The notes beneath the pieces were generated by a model, which saw only the letters and a list, made by a program, of their open reading frames with translations, did no database searches and was not told the DNA's origin. Below, in pieces: positions 36,046 through 47,709 of a stretch of DNA of 64,000 nt. The translations under genes were made by a program, and so were the position numbers. Numbering within the stretch: position 1 is the first letter of the stretch; each line of letters opens with the position of its first letter. Source of the DNA: Diplocarpon mali (Eukaryota; Ascomycota; Leotiomycetes; Helotiales; Drepanopezizaceae); NCBI GenBank assembly GCA_024741835.1, contig JAENRP010000254.1, forward strand, positions 1-64,000, in the 5' to 3' direction.

Positions 36046-37691
36046 ATGGAAGACACGTCTGTTGGGCTCACAGCACGTACACTCGCGGCTAAGGTAGATA
36101 CCTCCGTCGAAACCACAGCAGCTACGGCAGACACCACATGGAAAGCTCAGCGTACCAAGAAGCGTGTAAGCAACCGCTCCAACGAGTCTGGCAAGGGAAA
36201 GCGCCGTCGCGTCGAGCCTGTCGAGTCCACCATCTTCGAGCACTCCAACCGGTCCGAGAGCGAAGATAACGCGTTGGGTATCTCCATGAACGATACGATC
36301 AAGAAATCTACCTGGAAGTGCATCGTTTGGCCCATCGACGACGAGGTCGAGGACGAGGACGACGAGAGCGACCACGACCCCAAGGAAGATGCCGCCCCTG
36401 CTACCCACGATGACTCCGTTCCGGTAGACACTCCACAAATGCTGCGAGCCAGACTCGCTGCCAAAGCGTGGTTCTTCAAGCTCCCTGAGAAGAAGCGAAT
36501 CTACCGCTGGGTCAAGGTCCATCGAACCATCCGGACTACTGACCACAAGGGCGACTTCAAAGAGCTACTCCAACAACTGGGCTACCTGGATCCGGGCCTC
36601 AGTGCGGATGAAATCTCGGCGTTGAAGGTCAAGACGCGAACTAAGTTAGTCGGGGCCAAGACGAGCTTCAGGAGAACGGGTGCTATCAACGACGCGGATG
36701 GGTATGAGAGCCCTGGTACGAGTGCTCCTTTACCATTTGCAGAGTGGACTAGTGCGTGGTTGAAGCCTGGCTGGGATGGTAATATCAACAAACCAACGCA
36801 GCTCGCTTTCGAACTGGCTATGAACCAGACTGTTGGAGGTATCGTCGTGGCGGAGAATGGCGCGGAGTTGTCAGGGGGGACGGATGGGCTGGAGATGATT
36901 GTGATTGAACAGCTTCCGGACGAACCATCCTCGAATACAGAGCCACCAGCAGACGAGGGAGAAGAGAAAGGAGGCCCAGACCCAAACCTCTGGTAGTCAG
37001 TGCCCTCCAGCTCCCTCGCCACACATTTCTGGCCATGGTGGATAGGATTACTGACCTTTCCGAGCACAGTAACCCTCACCTCAAGAGCGAGATCATCGCC
37101 AGCAAAGACTGGAACTTTCGGGCACTGGCCGCTCAGCACCTCGGTCTCCATCTGCTCGACCACGCAGTCCTCGACGACGACCCGTTCCCCAACTACCAGC
37201 CCATCGCCGCCGAGTCTCTCTGCCTCGCCCCGTCCGCGCCCAAAGACAACCTGCCGCCCCTCGCCTTCACCATCTCGCCCGGCGCCGTCTCCAACGCGTC
37301 GAGCTGCGGCTCCGGCTCTGTCTCCCTCGGCGACGTCGACAGCCCAGACGTCGACGTCCCAACGTACATCGCAGCCGCGGAGACGGGAGCGGAGGGAGCC
37401 TCCAACGAGCACTCGTACGAAGCAGACGCAGAGTCGGACGAGGACGACGAGCTGGGGGACGGCCGAGACTCCCACGCGCAAGCTGCCGTCGATACCCAGG
37501 ACAGCTCTCCTGCACCAACGACTCCCGCAAAGAAGATCGTGCGCCGACCTCTTGCAGGAGCCGCTGCGGTCCCCGCCACGCCGGTCCGCAAGCCTCTCTA
37601 CCGGACTACGACCCCCGTCAAGCCCATCACGATGACCACGCCCGGTAGTGGCTTCGCGGCTATCTGGTCCCCCAAGACCTCGTCCGACTGA
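36046..37691 (+). CDS. Hypothetical acidic/basic, probably nuclear protein (two exons proposed)
   Basis: Proposed exons 36046-36992 and 37070-37691 give 522 residues. The 77-nt intron has a textbook branch and acceptor (TACTGACC...GCACAG); splicing it removes the TAG at 36994-36996 and keeps phase. Without splicing there would be two genes, of 316 and 218 residues, 38 bp apart. Residues about 35-65 hold a basic cluster (TKKRVSNRSNESGKGKRRR) suggesting nuclear import, followed by an acidic run (DDEVEDEDDESDHD). The middle (about 130-270, LRARLAAKAWFFKLPEKKRIYRWVKVHR...PFAEWTSAWLKPGWDG) looks folded. The second exon starts NPHLKSEIIASKDWNFRALAAQHLGLHLL and ends in a Thr/Pro/Lys-rich tail. I do not recognise the family. 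Confidence 0.7.
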
Positions 37692-38819
37692 GGCGTACAC
37701 GCTACGCTTGCCGGCGATCTTGTGTCTATGTCTGGATCTTGTACTCACGTGTGGTCCTCTGTTGTCGCTTTTCTTATTTTTCTTCTTCTTCTCCTTCTTC
37801 TCCTTCTCCTTCTCCTTATCCTTCTCCTTCTTCTCCTCTGTTCATTTTCGACGGGTGTATGGAGAGATAAGCTGCTACGTCTGACGAGGTTTTGATCCGA
37901 GGATGTCGTGATTGTCGGACAGGGCCGTGATGGGGTCTGGGTGTCAGCTCTGATCGTGGCGTCGCACAGTGTCACGGTAGTGAATGGAAAGTCTGGTTTC
38001 TGAGACCCGTATTCGGGGCAGCGCGCGCGGGCGTCGCTTGCGCTCTCTATCTATATGAACTATCACCAGCAGCATTGTGGAACTCCGGCCTTGCCGGTGC
38101 GCGGGTTGATCCGCGACGTGCTCTCGCAATCTCGTGCGTCTCGTCCGCACTGGCTTGCGGAGGAGGGGAGGAGGTGCGGTCTTTTCTCGCAGCCGTCAGA
38201 GTGGAATCTACATACTGTGCGAGAAGTATCCGCGAGCTATTCGTGGTTCGCTGGTCGTAGTAGCCATGTCCTCCACCTCCCTCTGATCCAACGTCCCCGG
38301 CTGGATCTCCTCCAGCAAGGCGCCACTTGCTTCCAATGCACGCCACATCCGATTGACATCCTGTTGCTTTCTTGTCCGAGCTGGGCCGCTCGTTCCAGTT
38401 CATGACGAGAGCTCGCAGAGCATGCGAACTCACCGCGACGCACAGTTGCAATGGAGCAAGACGCCTGTCGAGACATTAGCAGATCAGCCTCAGCAGCGGA
38501 CCTCGGAGGGAAAGGTATTCCATACACCAGACAGTCGCATCGTGTATACTTGGGAGACCGGCATGTCACGAGGGACTCGAAGAGATGGTCTTGTCTGATC
38601 TGGAGAAATCGCGACGGGTAGAGCCAGCTGATGATCTGAGGCTACTAAGGCACGAGCGAGAAGAGCCCAGTTGGCTCCTGGTCTAACCCTCGGGACTCTA
38701 GCACTATACATGCTAACAAAGTGTCAAGGGAAAGGCCTTGGATCATGCATCTTGAGTCTTGGGCAGCAAAAGAAGCAGCAACGAATTCGACTTCAACATT
38801 CTTCCAAGCCCGGAGCAAG
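37692..38819. other. Intergenic; pyrimidine tract and GC-rich frames
   Basis: Positions about 37766-37837 are an almost pure C/T tract (repeats of TTCTTC and TCTCCT). Between 38050 and 38600 several overlapping frames are open on both strands because of higher GC. None has a recognisable domain. Confidence 0.4.
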
Positions 38820-39300
38820 TCAGATCCCGCCACATGTACCAAAATTCAAATATGTTTCTATTTCTAGCACCAAAAATACTACCAATGGTGCATTAGATAT
38901 TGAGCCCAACTGAATGCAATTCATATTCGCATACCACGAGCTGGTCCAAGGGACTCCCAACTTGACCATGGCATCGCCCAGGGCATACAGGGAAAGAAGC
39001 AAGTAGAGACGCCAGTTAACTCGTAACGTTTTGGCCAATGTCAGTCGGCTGAAAATATCATAGCTAAGTTTTCCATACAATTACAGGAAAATGGGGCGCT
39101 GGGTCAGCATGTTCAGCTTCAGAAGCAACGCAAGAATTGTCCATGCGGTGAAAAAAGAAAGATCATACTTTACGATCAACTGGATTGTCAACATGAGGTA
39201 ATAACAGCCAATCAGGATAGCAATCCATTCTCCAGCATGTTATAGACAGCCGCACAACATGCGATCATATGCCTGGAAATCTTCGGCTAGCACGTCTCGA
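38820..39300 (-). pseudogene. Possible membrane-transporter (MFS-like) relic
   Basis: Read on the minus strand, two hydrophobic segments in a common direction stand out: EWIAILIGCYYLMLTIQLI...FFTAWTILALLLKLNM (about 39230-39080, ending in a stop) and LRVNWRLYLLLSLYALGDAMVKLGVPW (about 39030-38950). Their pattern resembles the middle loop and seventh helix of fungal major facilitator proteins. There is no start, no full set of helices, and stops separate the pieces. It is a decayed fragment at best. Confidence 0.28.
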
Positions 39301-39390
39301 TTATCAATCTTTGTTTGTGGAAGCATACTATTTCGGCACGAGGTCTTCTCTGCATGCCGAATCAGTACCCGCAACGTGAAAGCAGAATGA

Positions 39391-39651
39391 TTAGATGCAG
39401 ACATCTTGAAATACCGTTGTATTCAGCTTGCGCCTAACCTCTTGAGTGAGTTGGTCAATCTCGAGGCCTGAAGCCAGGGCATGTTTTAACCATTCACAAA
39501 CAGAACGTACCTGGTCCTGGCCCAAGTGATTCTGAATTCTTTCCGGAAACTCAATGATGACAGGTGTCAATGGATTGAAATCTAAGACTTTAACTTTCAA
39601 GTTTTCGGCGAGAGAGCTGGGGTTGACCAAACCGAGTACGACACACAACAT
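39391..39651 (-). CDS. Unrecognised 86-codon frame upstream of the transporter-like relic
   Basis: The frame MLCVVLGLVNPSSLAENLKVKVLDFNPLTP... has balanced amino-acid composition (IEFPERIQNHLGQDQVRSVCEWLKHAL) and looks more coding-like than its surroundings, but I cannot assign it. It could be part of the same decayed gene as 38820-39300 or chance. Confidence 0.22.
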   Translation of the reverse strand: MLCVVLGLVNPSSLAENLKVKVLDFNPLTPVIIEFPERIQNHLGQDQVRSVCEWLKHALASGLEIDQLTQEVRRKLNTTVFQDVCI

Positions 39652-41964
39652 GTCAGGTTACACCCGCTCCGCATCTCAAGAATCTTACTTGGGCAATGTT
39701 TTCTGGCACCCGTCGTGGGCGCCCACGGGTAGAGTTCACAGCTCGTGGTCCGAGGGTAGTCCCGGTGACCATTACAGTCGGGCTAGAATGCCGTCGCCAA
39801 AAGACCCTTGCGCACGGAAAAACTCCCATTCCACTCGAGTCAGGAAAGACGCCTTCTATCCAGAGTAGGACGGTCTAGACAAGTGTCTATGTGCCTGGCA
39901 AGAAGGTCCGAAAGGTGAGCGCCGATGTGGCCGACACTTGTTTTACAACCCGACGCGAGACACGAAGCGGGGATGGAGGAAACTTAATAGAGGAATATCG
40001 CACCTCTCGGGCGTTACATGTAGCTGATTGCATGCTGAATAGTAGAATTCGGAGTTATCGTGGGATTCTTTCTAAAAGTGAACCCGTGAGTAGGTCGAGC
40101 TAATCAAAGAAGTCAGCGTGCGTTTCAGAGTCAGGCTAGTTGGATAAGATTCGAGCTTACCAGCAAGGTCACCAGAGAAAGGGAGCTCTATTTTATGATT
40201 GGCGAGTCGAATGAAGAGGTATGAAGGAGAATGTAGAGGAATGAAGAAGGGAAAGGTACTGAGGGGGGGGGGGTCTTTTATAATCCGGAAACCTCTGCAG
40301 GAACCAAAGCGAGGACGCTAGCTCTCTGCTCGCCTAGAATTTATGTTTACTCTATTTACGACCCTCGCTTAAGTGTCGGGTAAACAGGCTCTTCATAAAG
40401 ACCGGAAAGAGGGATCTTTCGATTGTCTCAAAAGAATCCGCGAAGCGGAATAGTCCTGTGCCTCGAGAGCTCTTTTCCGAAACTCGATGTAAACAAAGCG
40501 CCTTTATCCAGGTTTCAGTCTCCAATCCATCTTCCGACTCGAGAAATTAACGCCGCTCAACAGCGCTCACCACTTCAAGCTAAATACATTCGACATTCAT
40601 GGTATTAGCTGCCTCGCGTCTGTTCCAATCTTTACGTATGGAAGCTAATCGTCGCCTGGATGGATAAAAAAAACCAACCCCCTCGAATCGGCTCATGTTG
40701 GAAGGGCTACTAACGATTACCTCGGCAGCAACGGAGCCAGGCAGAGAGAAATGGTTCCCGACCATTCGGCATCCAAATCCCCCCAATGTATTGGGGACAA
40801 TGTCACTGCTTTCTTGGTTGATTTACAAAAACTGGGGTTTTGTTTTTGCTACTTTAGGGTTCGTGAGGGCTGTCTAGGACCTTTGTTGTCTTTTGCGCCA
40901 GGCCACGAATTACTGTTCAGAGCGTAAAGGCGCCGTGAAGGGGATTGGCTGAAACTTGTATATGAGCCTGAGGGTCCACCTGAATTACGGAAATTGAAAA
41001 GAAGTTTCAACTACTTTTGGTTGGCCTTTTGTGATTTTCAATGTCGTTTAAGAAGGGCGGTGTTTTTCTGATAAGTAAAATATCGCTGGAACAAATTTAA
41101 CTTCAGTTGATAAGTCACCTCCTGCAAAGCAAAGGCCGAAAGTAATGAGAAAATTACATTTCGAGAGTGGCTTGTGCTGCGCTGCGCCAACGAACATATA
41201 TCACATTGATCGATTTACCATTTCCAGAGTCTTCTCTTTCTAAATATTTGCTTCACTTCCGTCTCTGTTTACAACACCAGAGGCAGAGCAAAGTTACAAC
41301 AATTAGAAAATTTTCAAGGAATAAATTGAACCTTCTGGATATATGAATCTTGCCAGCCTATGTCTGCGCCAGGTTGGTATTGGGTAGAGAAAGGTGAGTA
41401 TACCGGCGACTTATCATGCTAGGAATTCCACCCAAGCAATATTTAGTATCCGGCTACTCGTTGAAACACCTATCACAAGATGTTTGGTATCGCCTCACAA
41501 AAAAAGAAACAAAAGCGGTGTGGAAGGGTTTACATTTCTTTACTCGCGAGGTGGTGAGGGGAAATCTCACGTCTACACTACCTCCGCAGCCAGCTTCAAT
41601 GAGATTTATGAACGTAGTTCCATATCCAGTTTCTCCGCCAAAGCTTGTTACCTTAGTTCCATAAATGTGACAAGTGGCAGCTTGTTCCAAATGGTCTCTG
41701 ATCTGTTAGAATACCTCAGTCCGCAAGTACGTGTGGAGACTGACCGTAGACGGAAAGGTATGGACGTTCCGTAGCCCAATAGACTGAGAGAAGATATGCC
41801 AATATTTGCGGTAGTACAAGTCCAGACTCTGAAGGATCTTTTTAGAAGACTGACTACGATGCTAAACAAAGGCCTCAGTAGGGACTTACCAGAGTCGAAC
41901 TCTGATCACAGAAAGACCTTTGTACACCTGTCTAAGCCCTGGTGCATAACTGGACGAGCAATTC
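39652..41964. other. Intergenic, no supported gene
   Basis: Short frames only. A run of nine to ten G at about 40262-40271, an A-run near 40668-40674, and FOX-like GTAAACA motifs around 40380 and 40487 were noted. Nothing else is evident. Confidence 0.4.
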
Positions 41965-42690
41965 CTACTCCTTATTGAGATGGCAGGCTTCTCCTTTGGC
42001 ATGAGTATGATAGAATTATTTTACAATTCCGTTCTTTCCTCCATAGATTCGAGGACCAAAAACATTATTGTCAGAGATCTTTTCGCCGTGCGTGTAATGA
42101 AACCACATGGGTTCGGCCCCAAAAACAGCTTTCAATCTCATGAATGCCCTGAATCTGAGAAATTCGACAAGGGCAGGTCCATTGTGTTCTAATTTGAACG
42201 CTTCAGTACATACCAGGACAGCAGTAAATAATCAAAGCTTGCTGTTCTCGTGCGTATTCTTGTATAAATATTCAAGGCTGATGACTGATGGGAGCCGTGA
42301 ATACTCAAGACCCAGATCTTGGATCGAGTCCATGACCTTTTGGCAAGCTCATTCATACATATTTCCTCCGCGAAGATGGAAATGCAACCAAGTAGATACA
42401 CATAATATCTATTACCCTCCACATTAGCCGGGCACTTGTCGCTGGGGAATTTCGCCAGACGGCTTGATAGTGAAAGACCATCAAAGCATCGAAAGTTGAC
42501 TGAAGATCTTCAGGCAGGTACAGAGCCCCACCAGCCTCTTCAGTTTGACGTCAAATGCCTTTTTAAAGTATTCAATCTATCGAAAATCAATTTCTTGTGG
42601 ATCGAGGACGCCTTCTGTTGGGGTCCGACATGGGTTGTAACAATTTCCGTGCCAAGAGCGCTGCCGTGAAGAGTAAATAAGCAGTTATGT
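41965..42690 (-). pseudogene. BTB/POZ-domain protein gene, broken (relic A)
   Basis: Minus-strand pieces follow the BTB order. SIHKKLI (about 42600) is the usual start of the POZ core. LYLPEDLQSTFDALMVFHYQAVWRNSPATSA (about 42520-42425) is the next block. Then IFAEEICMNELA (about 42370-42330), ENSKL-stop-LFTAVLVCTEAFKLEHNGPALVEFL (about 42240-42150), and the C-terminal FYHTHAKGEACHLNKE-stop at 41965. At least three frame changes and several stops separate them, so it cannot make a full protein. It lies in tandem with relic B and the intact gene at 43957-44802, all on the minus strand. Confidence 0.7.
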
Positions 42691-43230
42691 CGATCTTAGC
42701 AGTTTCGAAGAAAGACGAAGGATAAGTTGGACAACCTACTTAAATTTGAAATCATTCATATTTGGGAATGTCATCTTTGGATCGCACAGCCTCGTTTAAA
42801 TGTTTCCAGGAGAGAGTGTGCAACTGTGTATCTCTGTGGCCGAGCAATTTGTAAAATACGAGATTGCTGCGACTTGGAAATGGCGGGTTTTGAGCTGAAG
42901 CATCGATCCTGGTGATCATTAAAAGTAAGCCGAGACCTTCGGGCTGTTTAGTTGAAACAGGAAGCACTGGTGGTGACTAAGAACATATTCTGCTCGCTCT
43001 CGAGAAGAGTAAATTCTCATGAGTAGTGCTGAGCGGGCAGCACGGATTTGGTCGAGAAAGATCTCAGAAATTCATCATCTAAATATAGATTGTACAAAGT
43101 TACAACAGGAATGCCTGGCTGCACAAGAGATATCTCACGATTTTCCTCGAACACTCTTGCTTCCTGCTCATGGCAGCCGGTCCCCTGACTTCTAACTTCC
43201 CCCATGCGAAATGAGCCCAAGAACTTCTTC
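42691..43230. other. Spacer between BTB relics
   Basis: Nothing recognisable; short frames only. Confidence 0.35.
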
Positions 43231-43600
43231 AATACTCGGTCAATGCAACAGATACACCAGCTCAGCACTGCAGTTGCCGGTTTGGGCGCGAGGATAGAGA
43301 CACGGGGAGAGGCGGTGTTTCGGGGATCGTGCCGCGGTGGAGCCATGCGATGAAGTTCTCGAAGGTCTTGTTGTCTTCTTCGAGTTGCAAAGCTGGTACG
43401 GAGGTACGGAGGATGAAAGAAGAGGTAGGTTTCGGGGTGCGTTTGGGGAGAAAGCGGAGTGCGACATGATGAGGTTCTTGTTGACTATGAAGGCTTTGCG
43501 TCCGTAGCCAGCCTACAGCTATTGTCTCTGAATTTAGAGCTCTGACGATCGTTAGCTTCGGTCTTGGTAAAAATGAAATCAAATGCTCTGTACCAGGCAT
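43231..43600 (-). pseudogene. BTB/POZ-domain gene fragment (relic B)
   Basis: RKAFIVNKNLIMSHSAF (about 43505-43450) corresponds to the FxVHKxLL part of a POZ domain. One frame over, LQLEEDNKTFENFIAWLHRGTIPE (about 43385-43315) corresponds to the LPEDxPxxFxxFxxWLYxG part. The two are in different frames, and no C-terminal half is found before 43017. Confidence 0.6.
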
Positions 43601-43956
43601 TATTAATGAAAAAGTGCTTATGGTTCTAGATATTGATTATCGGTACAGTTCTGTCTCGGGTGAGTGGCATCATCGGTGCGTCAGTTCAAGCACCCGTGGA
43701 AAGTACAAAGGGAAAGGCGTAATATGGAAATTATTATCACAGTTGAATACATAGAAGCTCAAACCATGGAGAATCTTGGTATTCAATCGAAACTACGCAC
43801 TCGGAGAGTACTTCAGTGCTGGATCTTCATCCTGGATATGACTTTCAGACCTTAGAAATTTTATTCGAAACCGCAGTGTGTGTTTGACAATAAATCAATC
43901 AGAGATCCGGCCCCTTGTATCTTTTCCGTTGCATCGAACCGCTGAAGATCATCGTG

Positions 43957-44802
43957 CTAGAGCCAAAGGTGGCAAACTGGGTCGCCAACTTCTCCCTTGA
44001 TCTCGGCATGGACATGGTAACTGCAAGGAGCAACACCATCCGCGCCATCAAGATACTCACTCCCAGCTCTAGCACACTCGGCACAATTCTCCTTAAATCG
44101 GCAGTGACGGACACGAGGATCCTGGCGATGAGCATAAGTACGCACGGCTTCGAGGAAATCCGCCATCAGTGCCTCGTTGCCAGTGAGTAGACCAGCAATG
44201 CTCTTATCTTGCACGCAGCTCGGATCATGAACATTATAAACCAGCGAAGCAGCACAGAACTTGCGGAGCTTAGAATTCTCGCCACTGTTCTTGTAGACGT
44301 TGTTGATAAGATCTCCTTTGGGGAATTCGCGAACCATGTAGAATCCGTCCTGGATATTATCCATGATCTTATCTCTGATCTTGGAATCAAGGTCAGATGT
44401 TTCTGCAAAGACGTAGAGCTTGATGAGAGACAGCAATTTATGGGCCTTTACAGTGGCAGTAGCATCAAACGGCACAGCTGATATGTATTAACGCTATACG
44501 GACAATGAAGATATTCCTGTAATCGGTACTGACCTGGAATGCTATCAGAATACAGGTAGTCAACAAAGAGCTTGAAAGCATCTTTCTCTGCCTCGAAAGC
44601 AACGGCTTGACCAGAGCTGGTTTCGTTGCACATGTCGAGAAACATGCCACCGCATTCGGCCAGCAGATTCTTGTGTAAGGTGAAGTAGTGTTTGGAGGAT
44701 TCGTCGCCAATGATTACGGTCAACACCTCTGAGCCCATTCGCCTAGAGCCAGTTAGACGCAAGCTGCAGCTTTCAAAATGATTTGAGTACCTACTCGCTC
44801 AT
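43957..44802 (-). CDS. BTB/POZ-domain protein
   Basis: Proposed exons in minus order are 44802-44795, 44742-44534 and 44477-43957, giving 245 residues; introns are 52 and 56 nt. A start at 44738 inside exon 2 is the alternative and would drop four residues. The POZ core is LTVIIGDESSKHYFTLHKNLLAECGGMFLDMC...FEAEKDAFKLFVDYLYSDSIP, then LLSLIKLYVFAETSDLDSKIRDKIMDNIQD. The second half (YKNSGENSKLRKFCAASLVYNV...ALMADFLEAV) is the helical region found in fungal BTB proteins. It ends PCSYHVHAEIKGEVGDPVCHL. BTB proteins dimerise and often serve as Cullin-3 adaptors; the role here is unknown. No defect is visible. Confidence 0.82.
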
Positions 44803-45823
44803 GCTAGGTTTAGGTGTCTCACGCGCGAGGACCAACCCGCTGCTTGGGGAACCGCTTGGGGTATTATGAGTTTCCTTCTTGATCTTGTCACTGGTTACAA
44901 CGATCTTCATATTGGGAAAGTTAGCAATCGCATATCACCAGTGATGCTTGTTCAGGTGACAAAGGTGCAAGCCGCAAGAGCCATTCGAGGGAGTATTGGT
45001 CCTAGACCCGGTTCCCAAGAGCATTTGAGCTGCTGGATACGTGTGAAAGACATGATAAGCTCACAACCGAAGTATCTCTGCTCTCAACAGCGCCCGAGCT
45101 CATATTTGAATTTTTACTCTTGCTAACGCGCGTTCGCGCATTGGCAGGAGGCTGTTATTATGTTAGAACATGTTCATGGCTTCATGCCTGCTAGCAGTCA
45201 GACTTGAACTTACTGCCATTTTTTCGACGGATTGCGGCCTTGGATTCGAGGGAGACTTGTAGTTGTGGCAATTTTGCTGTTATAATTGTGACTGAGAGAC
45301 GTAGAAGTCGCGTTTGTAGGATCTTGCCCACCTGTTGGGTAGGCGACGAGACACGTGACAATAACTTCAACATTGTATCTCTGTTTCAAGGGTGAGAAGC
45401 TGCAAAATAAGTCACTCAGGTGTAGAGTACTCTTAGCTACTTCTTTTGCAATTTGATTAGAATTCAAAGCTCTATTGGGCCGACATAGTGGCACACCTTT
45501 ATATGTAATGCAACAGGTGATCTTTATTATAAATTCCACACGCCTCGAAATTTTTAAATCTTATCCCAAGCACGAGAGAGCCTCTTGTATTTCGCGGAAA
45601 GGGGGCTAGTGTGGCATTTGATTGTAATGGCAATCGTACACGGAGCAGTAAGTTTGATTTCCATTCTAACACAACCACAGACCAGATATCAGTAGGCTCG
45701 GCAAAGAGAAGGTGACGATCTAAGATGGTCCCGTACAAAGAATCTCTGGGTCATAAATAATTTCTATGTGATGCTTCAGACTTATCCAAGGCTTAAATAG
45801 CGAGTTATGAGAAGCTAAATATA
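44803..45823. other. Intergenic, no supported gene
   Basis: Short frames on both strands. No domain recognised. Confidence 0.35.
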
Positions 45824-45959
45824 GTGTCAGCCACATGCCAGATAATGACACAGAAGCACTCGAATAGCTTCTTGCTTCAAGAGATTGACTCTTGTGTTGT
45901 TAAAACACTTTCTGAGATTATTCTTTTTGTATCGCTGCATAGTTCAAGCTTCCTATGGT

Positions 45960-46250
45960 ATAGAGTGCGTAGCATCAAGCTTTTCTGTTCATTATACTCA
46001 TTCTTGCAGGATGTATGGATAAGCTGGCGGATAAAGCCATGAGCCAAATTCACGAGAGTCTTGGAGAAATTCACAACACCATATGCCACTTAAGCTCCAC
46101 CTCGAGCACCTTGGGTATATCTACGATCGAAAGTCGGTGTGTTTTCTTTACGAGATTTTGCCAAGGCCGATTCCTTCCACGCGGCATCAAGAGCACGTTC
46201 AAGGAAAGAGATGGCAACATGAACCTTCAGAATAACAATGAGTTCCTGTA
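45960..46250 (+). pseudogene. Possible third BTB-like fragment (relic C)
   Basis: The frame from 46015 starts MDKLADKAMSQIHESL, which resembles the KICxxxLADKAMDxIxD segment after the POZ core of the neighbouring BTB proteins, and the preceding frame gives IKLFCSLYSFLQDVW. The remainder does not clearly follow the family. Weak call. Confidence 0.28.
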
Positions 46251-47709
46251 AGAGGTTATATAGCCATCAGATACAAGTCTATAGAACCAAAGTTTACATA
46301 CGAGGTCTCTTTTTTTGAGACCTGAATTGAGAGATTATCGGGACTTGACGATGGCCATAGCTGCCAATATCAGTAGCGATATGATTTCTATAGAACGGCA
46401 GGTCGACAGAAATCAGAGAAGCTTTGGGCTAATCAACAGTCCATCTGATGAATTGTGGGCAGGATAAGACACCTAAATAGTGAGCTACTCAGCTCTTTCA
46501 GTGTGTTCGACTGATTTATATAGTAGAGGGCAAGGTGCCGAGTCGTCAACTTATCAGTATTCAAACCAAAGTTTTAGTATGTTAATCATTTGCGCAAGGC
46601 CCAGGCTGTAGCAGGAAGATCCAGACATCGCTCCTACCAAATAATTAATGCTACAGCCGGATGATTTTGGATTCGAGGCTGTCATTCGACTTTTGGCACT
46701 TTTCTATCTGTTTTGGGTCTCAGATGCCGTCTCAGAGTGTGAGGTGCCAGCGCAAGCAATCTCACCTTGTAAGGCTGGTGCATTTAACTTGTCAGCTAAT
46801 GGCAGATTGAGCGGTTGAGGTATGTGCCACTAAATGACGTTTAAAACAAATCATTATGTTTAGGGGCTAATTGAGGATGGAGGTATTTAATGGTGAGGGA
46901 GACTACACTTGATACATGATTACCTTGTTAAATTGTTTATTTCTTTGCTTTCCAGGAAGTGTTAAGCTTTCAGAGCCTTATGTGAAATTGAGTGCAGGCG
47001 ACATGAGTATCCATTGATAGTTGGGTCATTTCTTTCTATTCAATTTGAACAATCGATTAATCCTGTACCTTTCAAGAACTTATAAGGCTAAAGACGTGAG
47101 GGCAACACTTAGGATTGAAACGAGATTGCAGGCGGCGCATATCCTTGAGCTATTTATATGTCCTACATTCCAAGATACTGTATATTTCGAAAACTACAAT
47201 TTGCAAAGCAGCTCACCTAGATAAGTGAAAGAGTAAGTTTAATCTCAAAAGCAGCATTTTACAAGCTGTCAATTAGATTATCGCTGACCAAAACCTTTCA
47301 AACCACGAACTGACACAAGATTGCTAGTGCGAGATCTAATAATGTCTCACTTCAGACGTTTGTAGCTTTTTCTTTGTATTTTGGTTTGTTTCTAGCTCAA
47401 ATATGATTGTTCAGAGCAATTACACCTGGCTTCTCACGTTAGGCTGGCTCGAAAAAAACCAGAAGCAGGTATTTGCGTCGGTTAAGCGAGCAGGCTAATT
47501 TAGCGCTCTTATCAAATCGGGCTTAGTCAAATCAATACACAAGTCTCCGTTTCCTCTAAAACAAAGCGTCCGAGACCTTGAATAACTCTCCAAGCATTAT
47601 CAAGCTCACAGAGTTGATGCCTGTCTGTGAACTGCGGCACTGAACTACGGCTCATCCAAAGACTTTTTAACTCGAATTCACGCCACTACTGCACCAGCGT
47701 GCAGAGAAG
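46251..47709. other. Intergenic, AT-rich, no supported gene
   Basis: Only short frames; no repeats recognised. The right end is the presumed promoter of the plus-strand BTB gene. Confidence 0.4.

Noticed and set aside
37000..37635. 211-codon plus-strand and long minus-strand frames over the unknown gene
   Set aside because: They are other-frame shadows of the GC-rich second exon (Ser/Pro/Arg-rich composition).
41880..41910. T-arm-like CAGAGTTCGACTCTG on the minus strand
   Set aside because: The stem leaves a 5-nt loop instead of 7, and no D-arm, anticodon arm or acceptor pairing could be built, so it is not a tRNA.
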